Source: Zopfochytrium polystomum (Eukaryota > Chytridiomycota > Chytridiomycetes > Chytridiales > Chytridiaceae). Taken from it: a DNA stretch of 64,000 nucleotides. Location: NCBI GenBank assembly GCA_025765615.1, contig JAIVFJ010000002.1, positions 620,001 through 684,000 on the forward strand, written 5' to 3'. Position numbers and translations under genes: made by a program. The notes under the pieces were generated by a model. The model did no database searches. It was not told the DNA's origin and worked only from the letters and a program-made list of their open reading frames with translations. Shown in pieces: positions 1 to 12,075 of the stretch. Position 1 is the stretch's first letter, and the number at the start of each line of letters is the position of its first letter.

Positions 1-291
1 AAGAAATATGGTCGTTGGAATGAAGGACAGTACGTACGCGCTGGAGGTGGAGGAGGAAAGAGAAACAGAGAGAGGATCGGGTTAGACTAACAGCAAAAAG
101 CGCCGGCCGGTGCACACCGATCGAACGAAAACATATGCTTTACGCATGTGAACAGGCGCGTAGGGCTGCCACGTGCTCGCCTGCACGCATGCCCACACAC
201 ACGCACGCATTACGTGCGCCCACACGCATCGCAGACTGCTCCGTCCTCACGCACACTCCGCCCCACCTCATCGAGAAAAAAAAAAAAGCAC

Positions 292-726
292 TTACTGAAA
301 CATCCCAAACAACTCATGCTTCTTCTCGCACTTCTTCTTCTTCCTCCTCTCCCTCTTCTCCCTCTCCTTCTTCTCCTCCTCCGTCTCCTCGCTATCGCCG
401 CCGTCGTCGCCCGCGCCGTCAACATCGATCCCGGCCTGCGCCGCGTACTCCTCGACCACGGCCTGCGCGCGCTCGATAAAGTCTAGCGCCTCGGCGCGGA
501 TGTCGGCCGCGTCGGCGGCAGGGGCGACGGCCGCTTGCGCGCGGTGCGGCGGCTTGGCGGGGGCGGGGAGAGGGGAGGCCGCCGAGGGGTGCGGGGAGGA
601 GAGGATCGCGAGGGAGACGAGGACGGCGCCGGCGGCGAGTGCGGCGAGGGATGTGCGGGAAGCGCGCGGCGAGGAGGAGGGCTGCTGGCGGCGGCGGCGG
701 TGCTGTCGTCGTTGGGAAGAAGACAT
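292..726 (-). CDS. small Ala-rich protein with N-terminal hydrophobic anchor
   Basis: A 144-residue reading frame on the minus strand. The first ~26 residues are Arg/Ser/Gln-rich, then a hydrophobic stretch (about residues 27-45, Ala/Leu/Val) suggests a signal anchor or organelle-targeting segment. After a Pro/Ala linker comes a helical segment with ALDFIERAQAVVEEYAAQAG, then an acidic run and a Lys/Glu/Arg-rich C-terminus. A TATA-like CCCTATAAAG on the minus strand near 850-860 would place transcription start upstream of this ATG. The frame ends in TTTCAGTAAGTG, so the TAA stop is also a near-perfect splice donor (CA|GTAAGT); the protein could continue in another exon towards the window edge. 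I do not recognise the family. Confidence 0.5.
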   Translation of the reverse strand: MSSSQRRQHRRRRQQPSSSPRASRTSLAALAAGAVLVSLAILSSPHPSAASPLPAPAKPPHRAQAAVAPAADAADIRAEALDFIERAQAVVEEYAAQAGIDVDGAGDDGGDSEETEEEKKEREKRERRKKKKCEKKHELFGMFQ

Positions 727-2055
727 GTGGTGTGCGGGTTGCGTGCGGTAGGTGGTGTTGGTGTGTGTGGGTGTGGGTGTGGTGGTGCGGTTCCAAGATC
801 TAACTGTGATGATGATATCAATGCCGTGGGATGGGCTGAGGCGGGCTCGTCTTTATAGGGCTGGGTCGGTTGTGTCTATTTTCCATTTTCCGTCGCGTCA
901 CTCTCGCGGTCCAATCCACCCACGCGCCTGTCTCGGATGTGTCTGTCTGTCTGTCTTTGTTCGACAGCCAATGCGGATTGCGTCTTTTGCTGCACGACTG
1001 CTAATTGAACGGTAGAATACAAACAACGACCACCCCCCCCCATTTTTGCATTCTTGGCCCATCACCACCACCCAGCAACACTCAATGGCGGCTTGGCACG
1101 AGACTACCTCCACACAACTCCACCACAGAGGCGCGAAAGGACAACGTGTCTATCTGGATCTCTCTCTTCTGGAACATTTGATCCGCAATTTGTCCAACCC
1201 AACAAAACCAAAATACAAAATACAGCAGCGGAACACGATCGCGTGAGTATACAAATAGACATGTATTGCGGCCGAAACTGGAACCCCCCTGGGAAGGAAA
1301 TAATAAAAGAGTGACACGAAGGAAAGAAGGACGAAGAAAGAGCGAGCCCTGCAGGGTAAAATGACCTGGGTTTGAGGAGTGATGTAAAAGACGCTGTTAG
1401 CGAAAACAGGGAACGGAGGAGGTGCGGCGGTTGCGGGGGAGTGTGGCCATGGTCGGTGTGCGGGATGAGGGGGGCGGGGTGTCGCGACAGGGTCAGTAAC
1501 TAGGTTCAGTACATTGTGAGGGTGTGAGTCCCACTAATACAAGAGATGTCAGAATAATTGGTTTAAGTGGTTCATCGCTCCCTGCGGGCTTGCGTAGCCC
1601 CCACCCCGCGGGTTGCGACGGGGGGAGGGCGAAAGGACGGCGATCGGGGTGGGGCGGCAGTTGCCTTCTGGACGCAACGGTGGATCTCGAGCGGAGCGGG
1701 GTTGGGGTGTACACCGATCGACGTACCTCTCGGGACGTGGATGCGGCAAATATTATTGATGAAATTCGGCCTTCTCCTTCTTTCCACCCATTCATTCATT
1801 TTTAACGATGGCCGTCGGAGGATTTGACGAGGGAGTGAGGCTGGCTGCTGACATGTCCGTCCGTCGAGGTGAAAGGAGTTTACCGCACCCCGCCGAGGGG
1901 CTCACTTCTCACTGCTGCGGTTGCACCAAGACCCGTTCTTTCTTTGCGGCGGGTTGTTGCCCGGTGCGCGGTGCGGGAAGTTCTTTTCGCTTATATCCTC
2001 CCCTGCTGCAAGTTACCCTCCCCCCCTGCTCTGGGTTTTTTTTTTTTGACCGAAA

Positions 2056-2104
2056 CACAGACACACACACACACACACTCATACACACACACTCATACCA
2101 CACT

Positions 2105-2135
<31 letters not shown>

Positions 2136-2152
2136 ACTGTCACACACACATG
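2056..2152. repeat. CA-rich microsatellite
   Basis: Interrupted (CA)n tract. The rest of 727-3244 shows GA-rich (about 2250-2330) and A-rich (2714-2730) simple sequence and no gene I can support. Confidence 0.85.
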
Positions 2153-3244
2153 CTGTCCATGTCCTTGGCGCGCGGGAGTTAAAATTGGTCGTGAAAAGCA
2201 TTCGTGGAGGAGGTAACGAGGATTGCCCACTGGAAACACGAGGAAGAGTGAGTGAGAGAGATGGAGACAGAGCCAGAGACAGAGGGACAGAGGGAGAGCG
2301 AGAGACAGGCCTGGAGACAGACCGGAACAAACACGAACAATTCCACCTACCCAACGCCCAACAATTCTTGGCTGTCGCGTTTTTCAGACTCCGTCGCCAC
2401 CCGCTCTGAGCACCACTACAACCCACCAGGGCGAAACCTGCGAGGTAATCGAGATAGGCGGGCTTGCAGGCACTAAGGCGTGCAGCGTTGGGCGCGTGAG
2501 CGCGGCGAAAGTTCAACCTTCTCTCCCCCTCCTTCACCCAAGATCCACCCAACCTCTTTCGCGACCCTCATCCCACTCTTCCCCTTGGCTGATCGCAAGC
2601 CTTATCCTGAGTCGATTAACTGCGACTAAGCCAACAGCCCTTGGGAGGAGACTCTACACCCCCTGGGAGCAGCACCATGTCTCCTCCGGTTGCTGTCGCT
2701 TGCACAGGGGGGCAAAAAAAAAAAAAAAAGAAAAGAAAACAGTGTTGGTGGGCACTGGTTCTGTGGTGGGCAGACGACAACCTCTGCACACCGAGGAGTG
2801 AGATTGTCGGGGTCTGAAACAGCTGGCTCCATTGATGCTTACAGAAACCTATATTCCCGCAGACGCATCACGCATATCGGTACGCCAATTGTCGCGCAAC
2901 AAGCTGGTTGAGGGTTGTCGGGGGGCCCGGCGCGACGCCAGATATCCAACTAAGAGGGAAAGATCTCAGATCAGGTTTGGTGCTTTTTTTATTGCATCCC
3001 TCCCAACCACCACAACCACCACTCAAAACACCAGAGCGACCGGTTCCGCCGGTACTGCTACTACTCCCCACCTCGCGGACATCATCTCAACCGTCGCTGA
3101 CTACTTCGTCGTCACCTCCTTCGTTTCTCATTGTTTCTCCCCATCCGTAGTATATTCTGTTCGGCGCGAAACGAGACGAGGACTGGACCCACACCCCATT
3201 CCCGCTGCCGACTTGATCTGGCTGGGACAATTCTTGACCCCCCC

Positions 3245-6200
3245 ATGTCAAGCCCCGCCCTCGCCGCCGCCGCCGAGTGCAGCGACACGCCCTACCATCC
3301 ACCAGAGCACCCACGGCCACCCGGCGCTGCCACCGCCGCCGCCACTGCCCTCGGCTCCACATCCTCCCCCGCCTCCGTCCCCTCATTGTCAGCCGACCGT
3401 GCCCCGCCCCCGCCTCTGCAGCCACCCGCGCGGCCCCGCGGGCCCGGTCGCCCGCGCAAAAACCCGCTGCCCCCCGGTGCCGCCCCCGCACCCGCCTCGC
3501 GCCGGAAACCCCGCACCCCTGGGCCGCCATCCTGTCGCCGACGCCGCCGCCGCCGCCCCAGGCGCGGTCCAGCCAAAACCCGAGCCGCCCGAGGACGAAC
3601 TGGACGTTGTCGTCGACGAAGGGTTCGCCGTCGGCAGGCAGATGATGGTGCTCGTGAACCCCGACATGGCCGGTGACCCCTGCCGGAGTGAGCGGCGATA
3701 TGGACGCGGTTTACCAGCCGGGCGCCGCGGGGGAAGGGTGGGAGCACGTTGAAGCCCACCTCCAGTACTACCGCCAGCAGCAGCAGCAGCAGCACCAGGC
3801 CTACTCCGACGACCCGGGACACTACCACGACCAAAGCGCCATGAGCGAGCAGGGGTACGGCAGCCACCAGGGCGATTCTGGCGTCAAGGACGAGCAGGGC
3901 GACCAAACCGATGGCGCGGCCAGCAGCGCGGGCGGCTCTGCTCAGCGAAACTCGCAATCGAAGCGTTCGCGGCCGTACATGCAGCTGTCGTCTATCTGCC
4001 ACCATAACAAAAGACGAAGCCAGGTGAGACCGTGACCGTTTGGACGATGCAGTTTCTGACACGCCCTTGTGTTGCTATTTACATAGTGCGTCCGTTGCTT
4101 CGACGAAGGAACCGGAGGAAGCACCATTTGCCGCCATCGGTCAGGACACAGCGCTTGTTTTATTAGCCATTGAACATTAAATTGACGCGTTTCATCTAAT
4201 TCATCCAATTGAACAACCAGGCGACAGCGATACGCTGTAAGTAAACTGATGTTGTCAAGTTTTTGTATTTGTAGTGACGATTAGAGCATTAAGCTGAAAG
4301 CACTGATCTAACTTCTATCACCTCTGTACGAACTCGAACCTTCTTTTAGTGCCGACCTGTAAGTTATTTCTCCTATTCATCGTGGTTTCGGTTTCTATCC
4401 GCGAACTAAAACCCTTTCAATACCTTTCGACATCCAGTGCTTTGACGAGGGCCAGGTGACAAATTCTCTTTGCGCCCACCGCAAGATTCGAACAAAATGT
4501 AAAGATTGCACTCCCGTCCGGGCTCCCGTGAAGCACTACAGACCAAGAGCAAAGGATGGCAAAAATGAACGAATGTAACCAGAGTGGAAGTGGCGCCCGT
4601 CGTGGCCGGCCCCGCACCAACCGAACGGCAGTTGTAGAGTCCGAGGCCGACGGTCAGACACAACAAAACCGTGAGGACGATCCCGACTACACGCCCGCCG
4701 CGACCGCCGGATCTGCCTCTCACGCGGCAACGCGCCGCTCCGCAAGGCGCTTCCCGGAAGCACCAGCCTCCGACAGTCTCCAGCACTACGATCCGTACAT
4801 GCAAGCCCAGGAGATGGCGCGGCTGTCCGAGTCGTCGCTTGACCCCGCCCTGCCCATCGACGCGTCAGTCTACGCGGACGCGGACCTCGTCGACAGCGCC
4901 GACGCCCTCCACACGGACATGCTGCCGCACGAGTTTGACGAGGTCGCCGGCGCCGCCGCCGGGGCGTCGATCCACGTCTACGACGACGAGGTCGGCGACG
5001 ACGACGACCGCCACCACGTGCACCACGTGCACCATCACCCCCAGCAGCAGCGGTACCCATACTCTTACGGCGACGACCACACGGACGCTGACGCCCACCA
5101 CCAGCACCACCACCACCTCCTCTTCCAGCACCACGCTCACGCCGCGCACCCTCGTGCGGCGGCGAATGGACCGCGCCGACACGTCGCAGACCTGCACCAC
5201 CACGACCTGTACGCGTACGCCGCCCACGCCGCCGACGACGCTGCAGGCATTGAGCCGCCCGTCGAGTTGGGCCCAGACGGCGGGCTGCCCGAGCTCGTCC
5301 CGTACGCCCTCCACTACACGGCGCTCCCGACCCGGGGCGCCGCCACCGCCGCCGCCGCCACCAGCAACAGGCAACGGCGGCGCCGCACGCGACGCGCGGC
5401 GGCTGCAGATCGACGAGGACACTGCCGCGGCCGCCGCAGCGGAAGAAGATGCGTATGCACTCGGACACGCCGGCGTCGTGAACCCCGCGATGGGGGCGGC
5501 CGCCGGCGGAGGCGGGGAGATGCGGATGCTGGACCCACGAGACGCCGTCGAGTTTGCCGACGCGGCGTACCGCGACTTGTCGCAGGACGAGTACATTGCG
5601 TTCTGCTCCGTGTGCGGGGCCGATACGGATGTGTTCATGTTGGTCTCGGGCCAGAGGTAAGGGTGGCGTGCTATAGAATGTCTTTTTTTTTCTTATATTC
5701 TCCGTTGCCGGGGCGTCGATGTAACTGACCCCTCCCTCCCCTCTCGCGCCCCCGCACCACACAACACAGCATGTGCGGCGCCTGCATCCACGCCTACGGC
5801 TCCAAGCCGGCGCAACACTACGACCCACCGCCTCACATGTTTGCCTCGCCGTTTCCCCCCGGCTCGGGCGCCGACCTCGGCGGCGGGGTCGGCGTCGGCG
5901 GCGGACACCAGGGCGCACACCACATGTACCAAGGCATGCACTACTTTGGCCACTTTGACGGCGACGGCGTCGGTGACGGCGCCGACCTGGACGACGGCGG
6001 GATGGGCGGGATCGCGCCCATGGCCTTGCACCCAGATCACCAGCAGTACGCCGCTGCGGCGGGCGGCGGCGGCGGAGACGGCACGCTGGCCGTCCTGATT
6101 CCTTCGGGGAAGGATGCGGCGCAGATGGTTGGTGTCACGGCGGCTGCGCACAGCGGCGGCGGGGCAGCGGCAGCGGCGGCGTCCCGCAAGCGGCTCGCGC

Positions 6201-7716
6201 TGGCGAAAATCGTGCTGCCGCCGCCGCCCCAGGCCGTCGCGGCCATGGGCAACGGCCTGCTCCTCGCCGTCGCGGCGCCGCCGTTGACCCCCGTCGGCAC
6301 GCCGAAGCGGGTGTTTGCGGTGGCACCTGGGATGGCTGCCGTGCAGAAGGGTCGGGAGGCTGCCGCTTCTGCGCGAGCAGCGGCCTCGGCGCCGGCGACG
6401 GCGGCGGCGCATGGCAGAGTCGGCACAGGAGACGTCTGCAGCCGTGGAGACGAAGAGCACGTGTGATTCGGCATCGGTAGCAGCGAAGTCCGTGACGAAC
6501 GGTCATTCGCTGAAGCGGAAACGTTCAGAGTCGCTGGCTGCCTCCACTGAATCACTGGAAACAGCCGCGTCAGAAGGCAGCATGGAAGTGACGGAAAATG
6601 TTGACGGAGGGAGTACTGCTCTGCAACCAAAGGATGCGGACATGGCCGAGACGTCGTTGATTGCCGAATCACCTTCAGGATCTGCTGACGCAAGCAGAGC
6701 GGCCGAAACGGAGGCGTCGATTTCCAAGCAAAGCGCTGCTGATGGCAGCAGTAGCACCAGCAGCACCACCAACATCAACTCTAGCGCTGTCAAGCGACCC
6801 GTCCGGGTACCGATTGGATACCTTCCCGTTGGCGCACTCCCTGGATTACCCCCACTGGCCCGACCACCCCCCGGAGCCACTGGCAGTGCGCCGTACTACA
6901 TTGTGTACTACCCAGTGACGCCATCCGCGCTTCACGCCCGGCGGGCGTCAGGGTCCGCGATCATACCGACAACCCGCGTTGCGAGGTCTGGCGTGCCCCC
7001 GCTCGCACCGGACGCGACCGCAGCCAGCGCAAAAGGAAAGTCGGCGCAGGAAGGAGCGACCCCTTCGTCTCGGCTCGATCCATCCCAGTCATCAGAGGCA
7101 CGGACCGAGCCAACCGCGCCGGCCGCCGAACCAACGGCGGCGACGACGTCGCCGGCACCGCCACCACCCGTCGGCGCCACCCCGCCGCCGCCGCTGGCGC
7201 CACCACCGCCCGCAGTCCCGAGCATCACCTTCACCGCGCCGGCGCCGCACGCCTCCCACGAGCGCCTCGCCGCCCGCCCGCCGCCCGTCACAGGCGGCCG
7301 CAACCGCCGCCACAGCGTCGGCGCCGCACCCGACAACCGTCCTGCGCCAGCACCAGCAACAACAACAAAACCACAGCCACAACGACAACCAGCCGCTCCT
7401 CCTCCCGCCGGGCGGCGTGCTGACCCCCGGCGAGACACCGCCGGGCACACCGTTCCTACAGCAGCGCGCCGCCGCCGCTGCCGCCGCTGTTGCGGGCCGC
7501 ACCGTCGCACTGCCGGCGACCACTACACACCCGCCGCTGTCGGTCGTCAGGTCGCGTCAGCAGTTGCAACAGCAGCAACAACAGCAGCAGTTGCTGCCGC
7601 CGCCGCCGCCACCGCCGCAGAGGAGCCGCGGTATTGTCGGCGGGCTGGATCTCTTGATTATGGCTGCCGCGCAGAACGAGGACGTTGGTGGGAGCGGCGG
7701 TGGCCCCCGGTCGTGA
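3245..7716 (+). CDS. gene A: triple CxHx6CxxC zinc-repeat and GATA-like finger protein (model with frame breaks)
   Basis: Paralogue of gene B (16614-19520). It starts at ATG 3245, with an AT-hook-like PRGPGRPRKNP near the N-terminus and a polyGln stretch. Three tandem zinc-binding repeats of form C-x-H-x6-C-x2-C follow: ICHHNKRRSQCVRC, ICRHRRQRYACRPC and LCAHRKIRTKCKDC. They are spread over exons ending at 4023, then 4087-4139, 4221-4236 (16 nt), 4350-4358 (9 nt) and from 4438. Next come a second AT-hook-like RRGRPR, a His-rich region, and a degenerate GATA-type finger (CSVC..x15..CGAC) split by an intron at about 5659-5769. The Pro/Ser-rich C-terminal half has APYYIVYYP, aligning with QPYYLVWVP in gene B, and ends in a Gln/Pro stretch and IVGGLDLLIMAAA. 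About five frame changes (near 3530, 3665, 4565, 5335, 6405 and again near 7330), mostly in GCC-rich sequence, interrupt the frame. They may be sequence errors, unrecognised introns or decay. Probably a nuclear regulator; function inferred only from the motifs. Confidence 0.65.
4221..4236 (+). other. 16-nt microexon in gene A
   Basis: Between a CAG acceptor ending at 4220 and a GTAAGT donor at 4237. Joined to exon 4087-4139 (53 nt) it completes a split Arg codon and encodes RQRYA. In gene B the same residues are contiguous with the preceding exon, so this extra intron (4140-4220) is specific to gene A. Confidence 0.75.
4350..4358 (+). other. 9-nt microexon in gene A (Cys-Arg-Pro)
   Basis: Flanked by TTCTTTTAG and GTAAGTT. 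It supplies the first Cys and the two spacer residues of the CxxC pair of zinc repeat 2; the following exon starts with the partner Cys. Gene B has the equivalent microexon at 18872-18880. Confidence 0.78.
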
Positions 7717-8839
7717 GCCTTGGAATCGTTTATGATTTTCCCCCCGTTTTGCTGTGTGTTTCATCTCGTGGCATTCCACCCAACCCCACCCAACTCAGTT
7801 GTGATGCGACAGCTTTGGGGGCCACGGAGCGGCGCTCTTGGTAAACTTTATATAATGGTTCTTGCCCTTTCTTTTTCCTTTGTCTCTCCTCCGCCCACCG
7901 GCTAATGTTGAACTGCGGTTGCGGCTCTGGTTTCGATTTCGTTCCTGCTTCCCCTTCCCTTCCCCTTGCCCATCTGTTTATTTCACCTTTGCACCAAACT
8001 GGAGAAGACGGGGACAGTGAGTCTCATGCGTCCAGGCAGTAACGCCCCTCTGTTTGGTTCTTTACCAATTGCTTGTCCCCACCCACTTTTTTTTCTGTTC
8101 TTTTGTTTGGTTTTGCACCCCCTTGTCCCTGCGTTTGCATTATTTTAGTAAGTTATTGTTTTTCTACTGCTTGATGGCGGAGGAGGAGGGGGTGGTTGCT
8201 AGTTTGGAATTATCATGTTTTCTTTCCTCCATCACACTTCCAACCTACCCATTTTTCTTCCCTCCCTTCCTTCCCCGCCACTTAATGGCCTGTTTTTGGT
8301 CCCCGCTCGCCCACTGGCCCACCTCGATCTCCACCCCTATTATTTTCGCGTTCAGCGAACAACGTCGTTTAAGGTTCCACTATTATTATTCTTTTGTTTC
8401 AAAATCCCGTTCGTCCCTCCTCGCTTCTCCTCTCCTCGGCCCCTTCTCTTCAGCGTCCAGGCTGCCCCCTTCCTCGTTCGAACTGTTTGTAACTTTCCGT
8501 CTCCTGCTTGCCCCCCCACGCCGCAACCCATACTTTCATTTTTTTATTGTCGGCTTTGATGGTTTTTCGATTTCGTGAAAATGCAACAGTTGGTTTCCCA
8601 TCCTCGTTGGGACCGCAAACGCGCCGTTTTGTTTGTTTGAAAGAACAGAAGGACCAAAGCAGTTCTTGCTACGAAAAAAATAAAGGAAGAAAGAAAAAGG
8701 AACTTTTGCGTTGCCTTCCCTGTTTCTTTTGTTCGTTCGGGTCTTTCGATTTTGCAAACGTTTACTGTGATTTGTTGGACATGACAGTGGCATGAAGGTC
8801 TACATTTTTATACTATTTGATGTCGTTGTTCACTTCTAT

Positions 8840-9005
8840 ACCGAAATGGTGGGGAACGGACGCAAGCAAAATGTATAAAGAAAGAAAAAAAAAACAACAA
8901 AAAGCAGGAATCGCTGCAAAGTTTTCGTCGAGGCAAAGAGGCGAATGCTTACACATAAGCAAAAAAGAAGCAGGGAGGCAAATAGGCACTGGAAGATGGG
9001 GGGGG
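8840..9005 (+). repeat. duplicated non-coding block, copy 1
   Basis: Shares long stretches (for example AGCAGGAATCGC and TTTCGTCGAGGCAA) with 16085-16260 in the same orientation. It lies 5' of gene C; the second copy lies beyond the gene C relics. The remainder of 7717-9507 is T/C-rich intergenic sequence with an ATTC repeat at about 9330-9371 and no supported gene. Confidence 0.7.
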
Positions 9006-9024
9006 GGGGGGGGGGGGGGGGGGG
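8998..9024. repeat. 27-base G homopolymer
   Basis: Uninterrupted G run. It could form a quadruplex and is a likely site of length error. Confidence 0.9.
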
Positions 9025-9507
9025 CAGGTGAGCTATGACGAGGGAGAGAGTGTGAGAGAAGCTTTGGAGGCAGGCCGCGGTAATTAACCAAAGTCCAGCA
9101 CAGGGTTGATTGATTGGATTGATTGATTGATCGGATTGACGACCATGCATGCATTTGAGCGTTCGTCACTCGCTCGCCCCACCACCACCTAGTGAGTGAG
9201 TGAGTGAAAGCAGACAAGCTTGACAAACCGACTGCTTGTGTTTCATTCTGTCTCCTTCCCAATCCAACAACGTTAGGCGCGTCACGCGAAATTTTGCTTT
9301 TTCTGTTGTCTTTTGTCTTCCCCACTTTCAATTCATTTTCATTCATTCATTCATTCATTCATTCATTCATTCGAGTCATCTTTCCTCCTCCCCACATGTT
9401 TGTTTGTTCCCTCCCTTTCTTTCTTCATTTTTTGCTCTTTTTGCATTCAATTCAAGAGACAAAATAAAAAAGTCTGTTCTTCTCAAAGCGCGCACCATTA
9501 TTGCACC

Positions 9508-11387
9508 ATGCCTCGAGTTACGCGGTCCAGAGCCCGTGCTCAACCGCCCGCCACCAGCACCGCCGCCACCACCACCGCCCGCCGCGGACGAGGTGCAGCC
9601 GCTCGAGCCGGGCCAACGGCCTCACCGAACCCCACCGTTGCAGTTCCTGCTGCCGCTTCCACTGCCGCCGGTCGTCCCATCCGCGCAGCAGCAGCCAGGG
9701 CTAAGGCCCTCCTTGCCGGCACCGTTGCGGCCGCGGCCGCTGCTGGAGGCTGCACCACGACAAAGCGCAAGTCCACTACCAGCGACAAGGCCTCGCGAGC
9801 GGCCGACGCCAGCGAGACCGTTGTCGCATCCAAAGGCCGCAAGAAAGTTCGAGGAATGACCAGCGAGGAGCTCGACGAGCTGGTCCGAGCCCGCCAGACC
9901 GCCACTGCTGCTCCGGTCGCCGACGCGGACGTCAATGTCGATAACGCCGCTGCTGTCGCAGTCGACGGTGTGCGCGATAGGCTCAATGCCTGCACTGTGC
10001 AACAGCTCCGCGGGCTCGTCCGAGACCGCGAGGTGGCAATGTCCAACCCTCCCGCTGGCTCTGCCAAGGTGAGCAAAAACCAAAAAACCCCAGAAACCGA
10101 ACCACTCGAACCTGAACCAACCCCAAAATCCGAACCACACCAAACCAATAGAAGGACTGCCTGGTTGATGCCCTTTTGGCTTCGCTGGACTTTTCCGCGC
10201 CTTCATCGCCGACCGCGTCCCCCTCGTCAGTGTCGCTTGTGCCGACGTCGCCCTCAATGTCGTCCGTTCTGCCGTCCCCCACTTGTTCTACATCACTCGA
10301 GAGCCTCCAGCACGATCAGTGCTACCCGCAGCCGCAACACCTTCAGCCGCCGCAGCATCCGCAGGAGTTGGACATCGTGAGCGACACCGCTTCCATCGAC
10401 CAGGCGCATTGGCCAACTGGGTGCAGTCATGTCGGTCCAACTGAGCATATGGCGGCCGTGGCTGCTCTCAGTAGCCCAACGGGAAGCAGCAGCCGGTCGA
10501 TCCGGTCCAGCCCCCGCCGCCCTCACTCCCGCGCCGCGCCGCCGGCGCCGTACACCCCGCCCAAGCGTCGAGCCATTGACCAGCTCTATCGAGAGGCGAT
10601 GGTCTTTGCGCCCGGCGCCCGCTCCCCGCCGCTCGTCGCAACAGCGGCAGCACGAGCGTACCATCAAAAAAGGATGGCAGGGCTGGCAGGCCCAGCGGAC
10701 GAGACGCGAAAGTGGGATAAGCTTACTCGGCTGACCCTCAATCACGAGTTGAAAGTGTATTCGAGGAGGAGCGTTCTCCTCGCAATTGCGGACGAGGTGG
10801 ATCGACTGGCTGCGGTCCAGGGGTGCCACCCTTCGGAGGTGGTTGTCTCTCCGCCGCGGCCTTGGCTCCCCCGAGAAGACGGGACCAAGGGCGACGCGAC
10901 CGGATCGGTCCTGCCGCCGACCGAGACTAGGTACGAACGCGTCCTGTATATGAGTCCACGGCAGTTCGACTTTGACCTGGACATAAGGACGCGTTGGGCG
11001 GATCCCGACTCTCTGAAAGACTATAATCAGAGAGTTCGGAGTCAGGCGGCCGCCTTGCGCCCACCGCCGTCGCCGCCCGGGAAACCTCCCCGGTTGCCTG
11101 CCGTTCCCGCCAACCCTGCCCCAACCCCGACCTCCGGAGCCACTGCCGGCGCAGTCTTTGAGTCCATGGCCGCCACCGAGTCCTCCGCCACGCCATCCGC
11201 CACGCCAGCCTCCGGAGACTTGCCCGCCGCAGCTCCGTGGAAAGGAAAGGAGCCAGAGGTGTTGCTAGAGGAGAGAGACATTATCCCCAACTACGACGAT
11301 TATATGTTTGAGGATGACGAGGACCTCGACATGGAGGATACCTCGCCTCGGTACGACTGCGGATACGACCGTTCATGGTCCCACTGA
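9508..11387 (+). CDS. gene C: Ala/Pro-rich protein with SAP-like helix pair
   Basis: Two exons, 9508-10068 and 10152-11387, with a GTGAGC..ATAG intron of 83 bp in phase 0, give 598 residues. The N-terminus (MPRVTRSRARAQ) is basic and Ala-rich. Around residues 170-200 the sequence LNACTVQQLRGLVRDREV followed, across the intron, by GSAKKDCLVDALLASL resembles an SAP-type DNA-binding helix-extended-helix. The middle contains PPKRRAIDQLYREAMVFAPG and a helical stretch ending in VLLAIADEVDRLAAVQG. The C-terminus is acidic and ends DRSWSH. A second, scrambled partial copy lies at 14815-15930, which shows which segments were duplicated. The SAP-like reading is inference; the rest is unrecognised. Confidence 0.75.
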
Positions 11388-11507
11388 CGACCGTCGCCCC
11401 GCCCGCTCCCGACATCCCGACGTATTTGAAAGCCGTCGTTGTTTTAGTCGAGTTACAAAGGGTCAGTCCCACCGGCCAAAGTTTTGTGTATTGTTTAGTG
11501 TGTGATA

Positions 11508-11700
11508 GGGTGGCGCGGGAAGGCATTTGAGGATATCTATCCCTTCCATCCACCCCCCCTCTTAATGGTTCTGTTCACGAACCCTCCCGTCCCGACTAGT
11601 TATACAAGGGTCGTTACCCTATGCTCGCTTTCTTGTTTGTTATGACCTGGTGGCGCGGGGAGGCATTTGATTTTATCTATCCCTCCCATCCACCTCTCAC
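11508..11700 (+). repeat. tandem 3'-flank motif of gene C
   Basis: A ~50-bp motif (TGGCGCGGGAAGGCATTTGA followed by ATCTATCCCT.CCATCCACC) occurs at about 11515 and again at about 11650. The same pair occurs behind the gene C relic at about 15300 and 15438, so the spacing of ~136 bp was already present before that duplication. Confidence 0.8.
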
Positions 11701-12075
11701 CACTGCCGACCGTTCTTGTTATTTTGTACTTACTGCTTGGAGTTATTGGTTTTTATATATGTTTCTCACATTGGTCCTTGGCCACTATTCTTGGTTTTCG
11801 TTCTTGTTTGTTCGCGTTATTGTGCCTGCATTTTTCACTTTATTGTAAGAGCCCCTGCAATCCACGAAGATTGCATGCTCCAGAGCCCCTCCAATCCATG
11901 AAGATTGCATGCTCCAACTGTTCTCCTTTTTTGTACTCTTTACGCCGGGACGAGGAGACAGCATCCAGCATTCCGTCCGCGGACCAGCAGGACTTCGCCT
12001 GAAGACCCCGCGCATGTCCGCCATCGGATTTTCAGTTAGGCTGTGGACATCCGCCGATGTGAACAACGACATTCA

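Noticed and set aside
2832..3752. 306-codon open frame overlapping the 5' part of gene A
   Set aside because: Its upstream part is low complexity and lies before the likely ATG of gene A; only a short stretch (about 3530-3670) probably belongs to gene A, in a shifted frame.
4990..5130. Dense GAC/CAC triplets as a possible tandem repeat or CRISPR-like array
   Set aside because: They encode Asp- and His-rich tracts; no regular spacer-repeat structure, and the window is eukaryotic.
4536..5918. 460-codon open frame antisense to gene A
   Set aside because: Arg-rich shadow of GC-rich coding sequence; gene A strand is supported by zinc motifs, splice sites and the paralogue.
9110..9200. GATT and GTGA tandem repeats as a protein-binding array
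   Set aside because: Short simple-sequence repeats common in this intergenic DNA; no further support.
11860..11915. Short tandem duplication (AGAGCCCCT.CAATCCA.GAAGATTGCATGCTCC, twice) as a regulatory site
   Set aside because: A simple 34-bp tandem repeat next to other duplications; nothing ties it to regulation.
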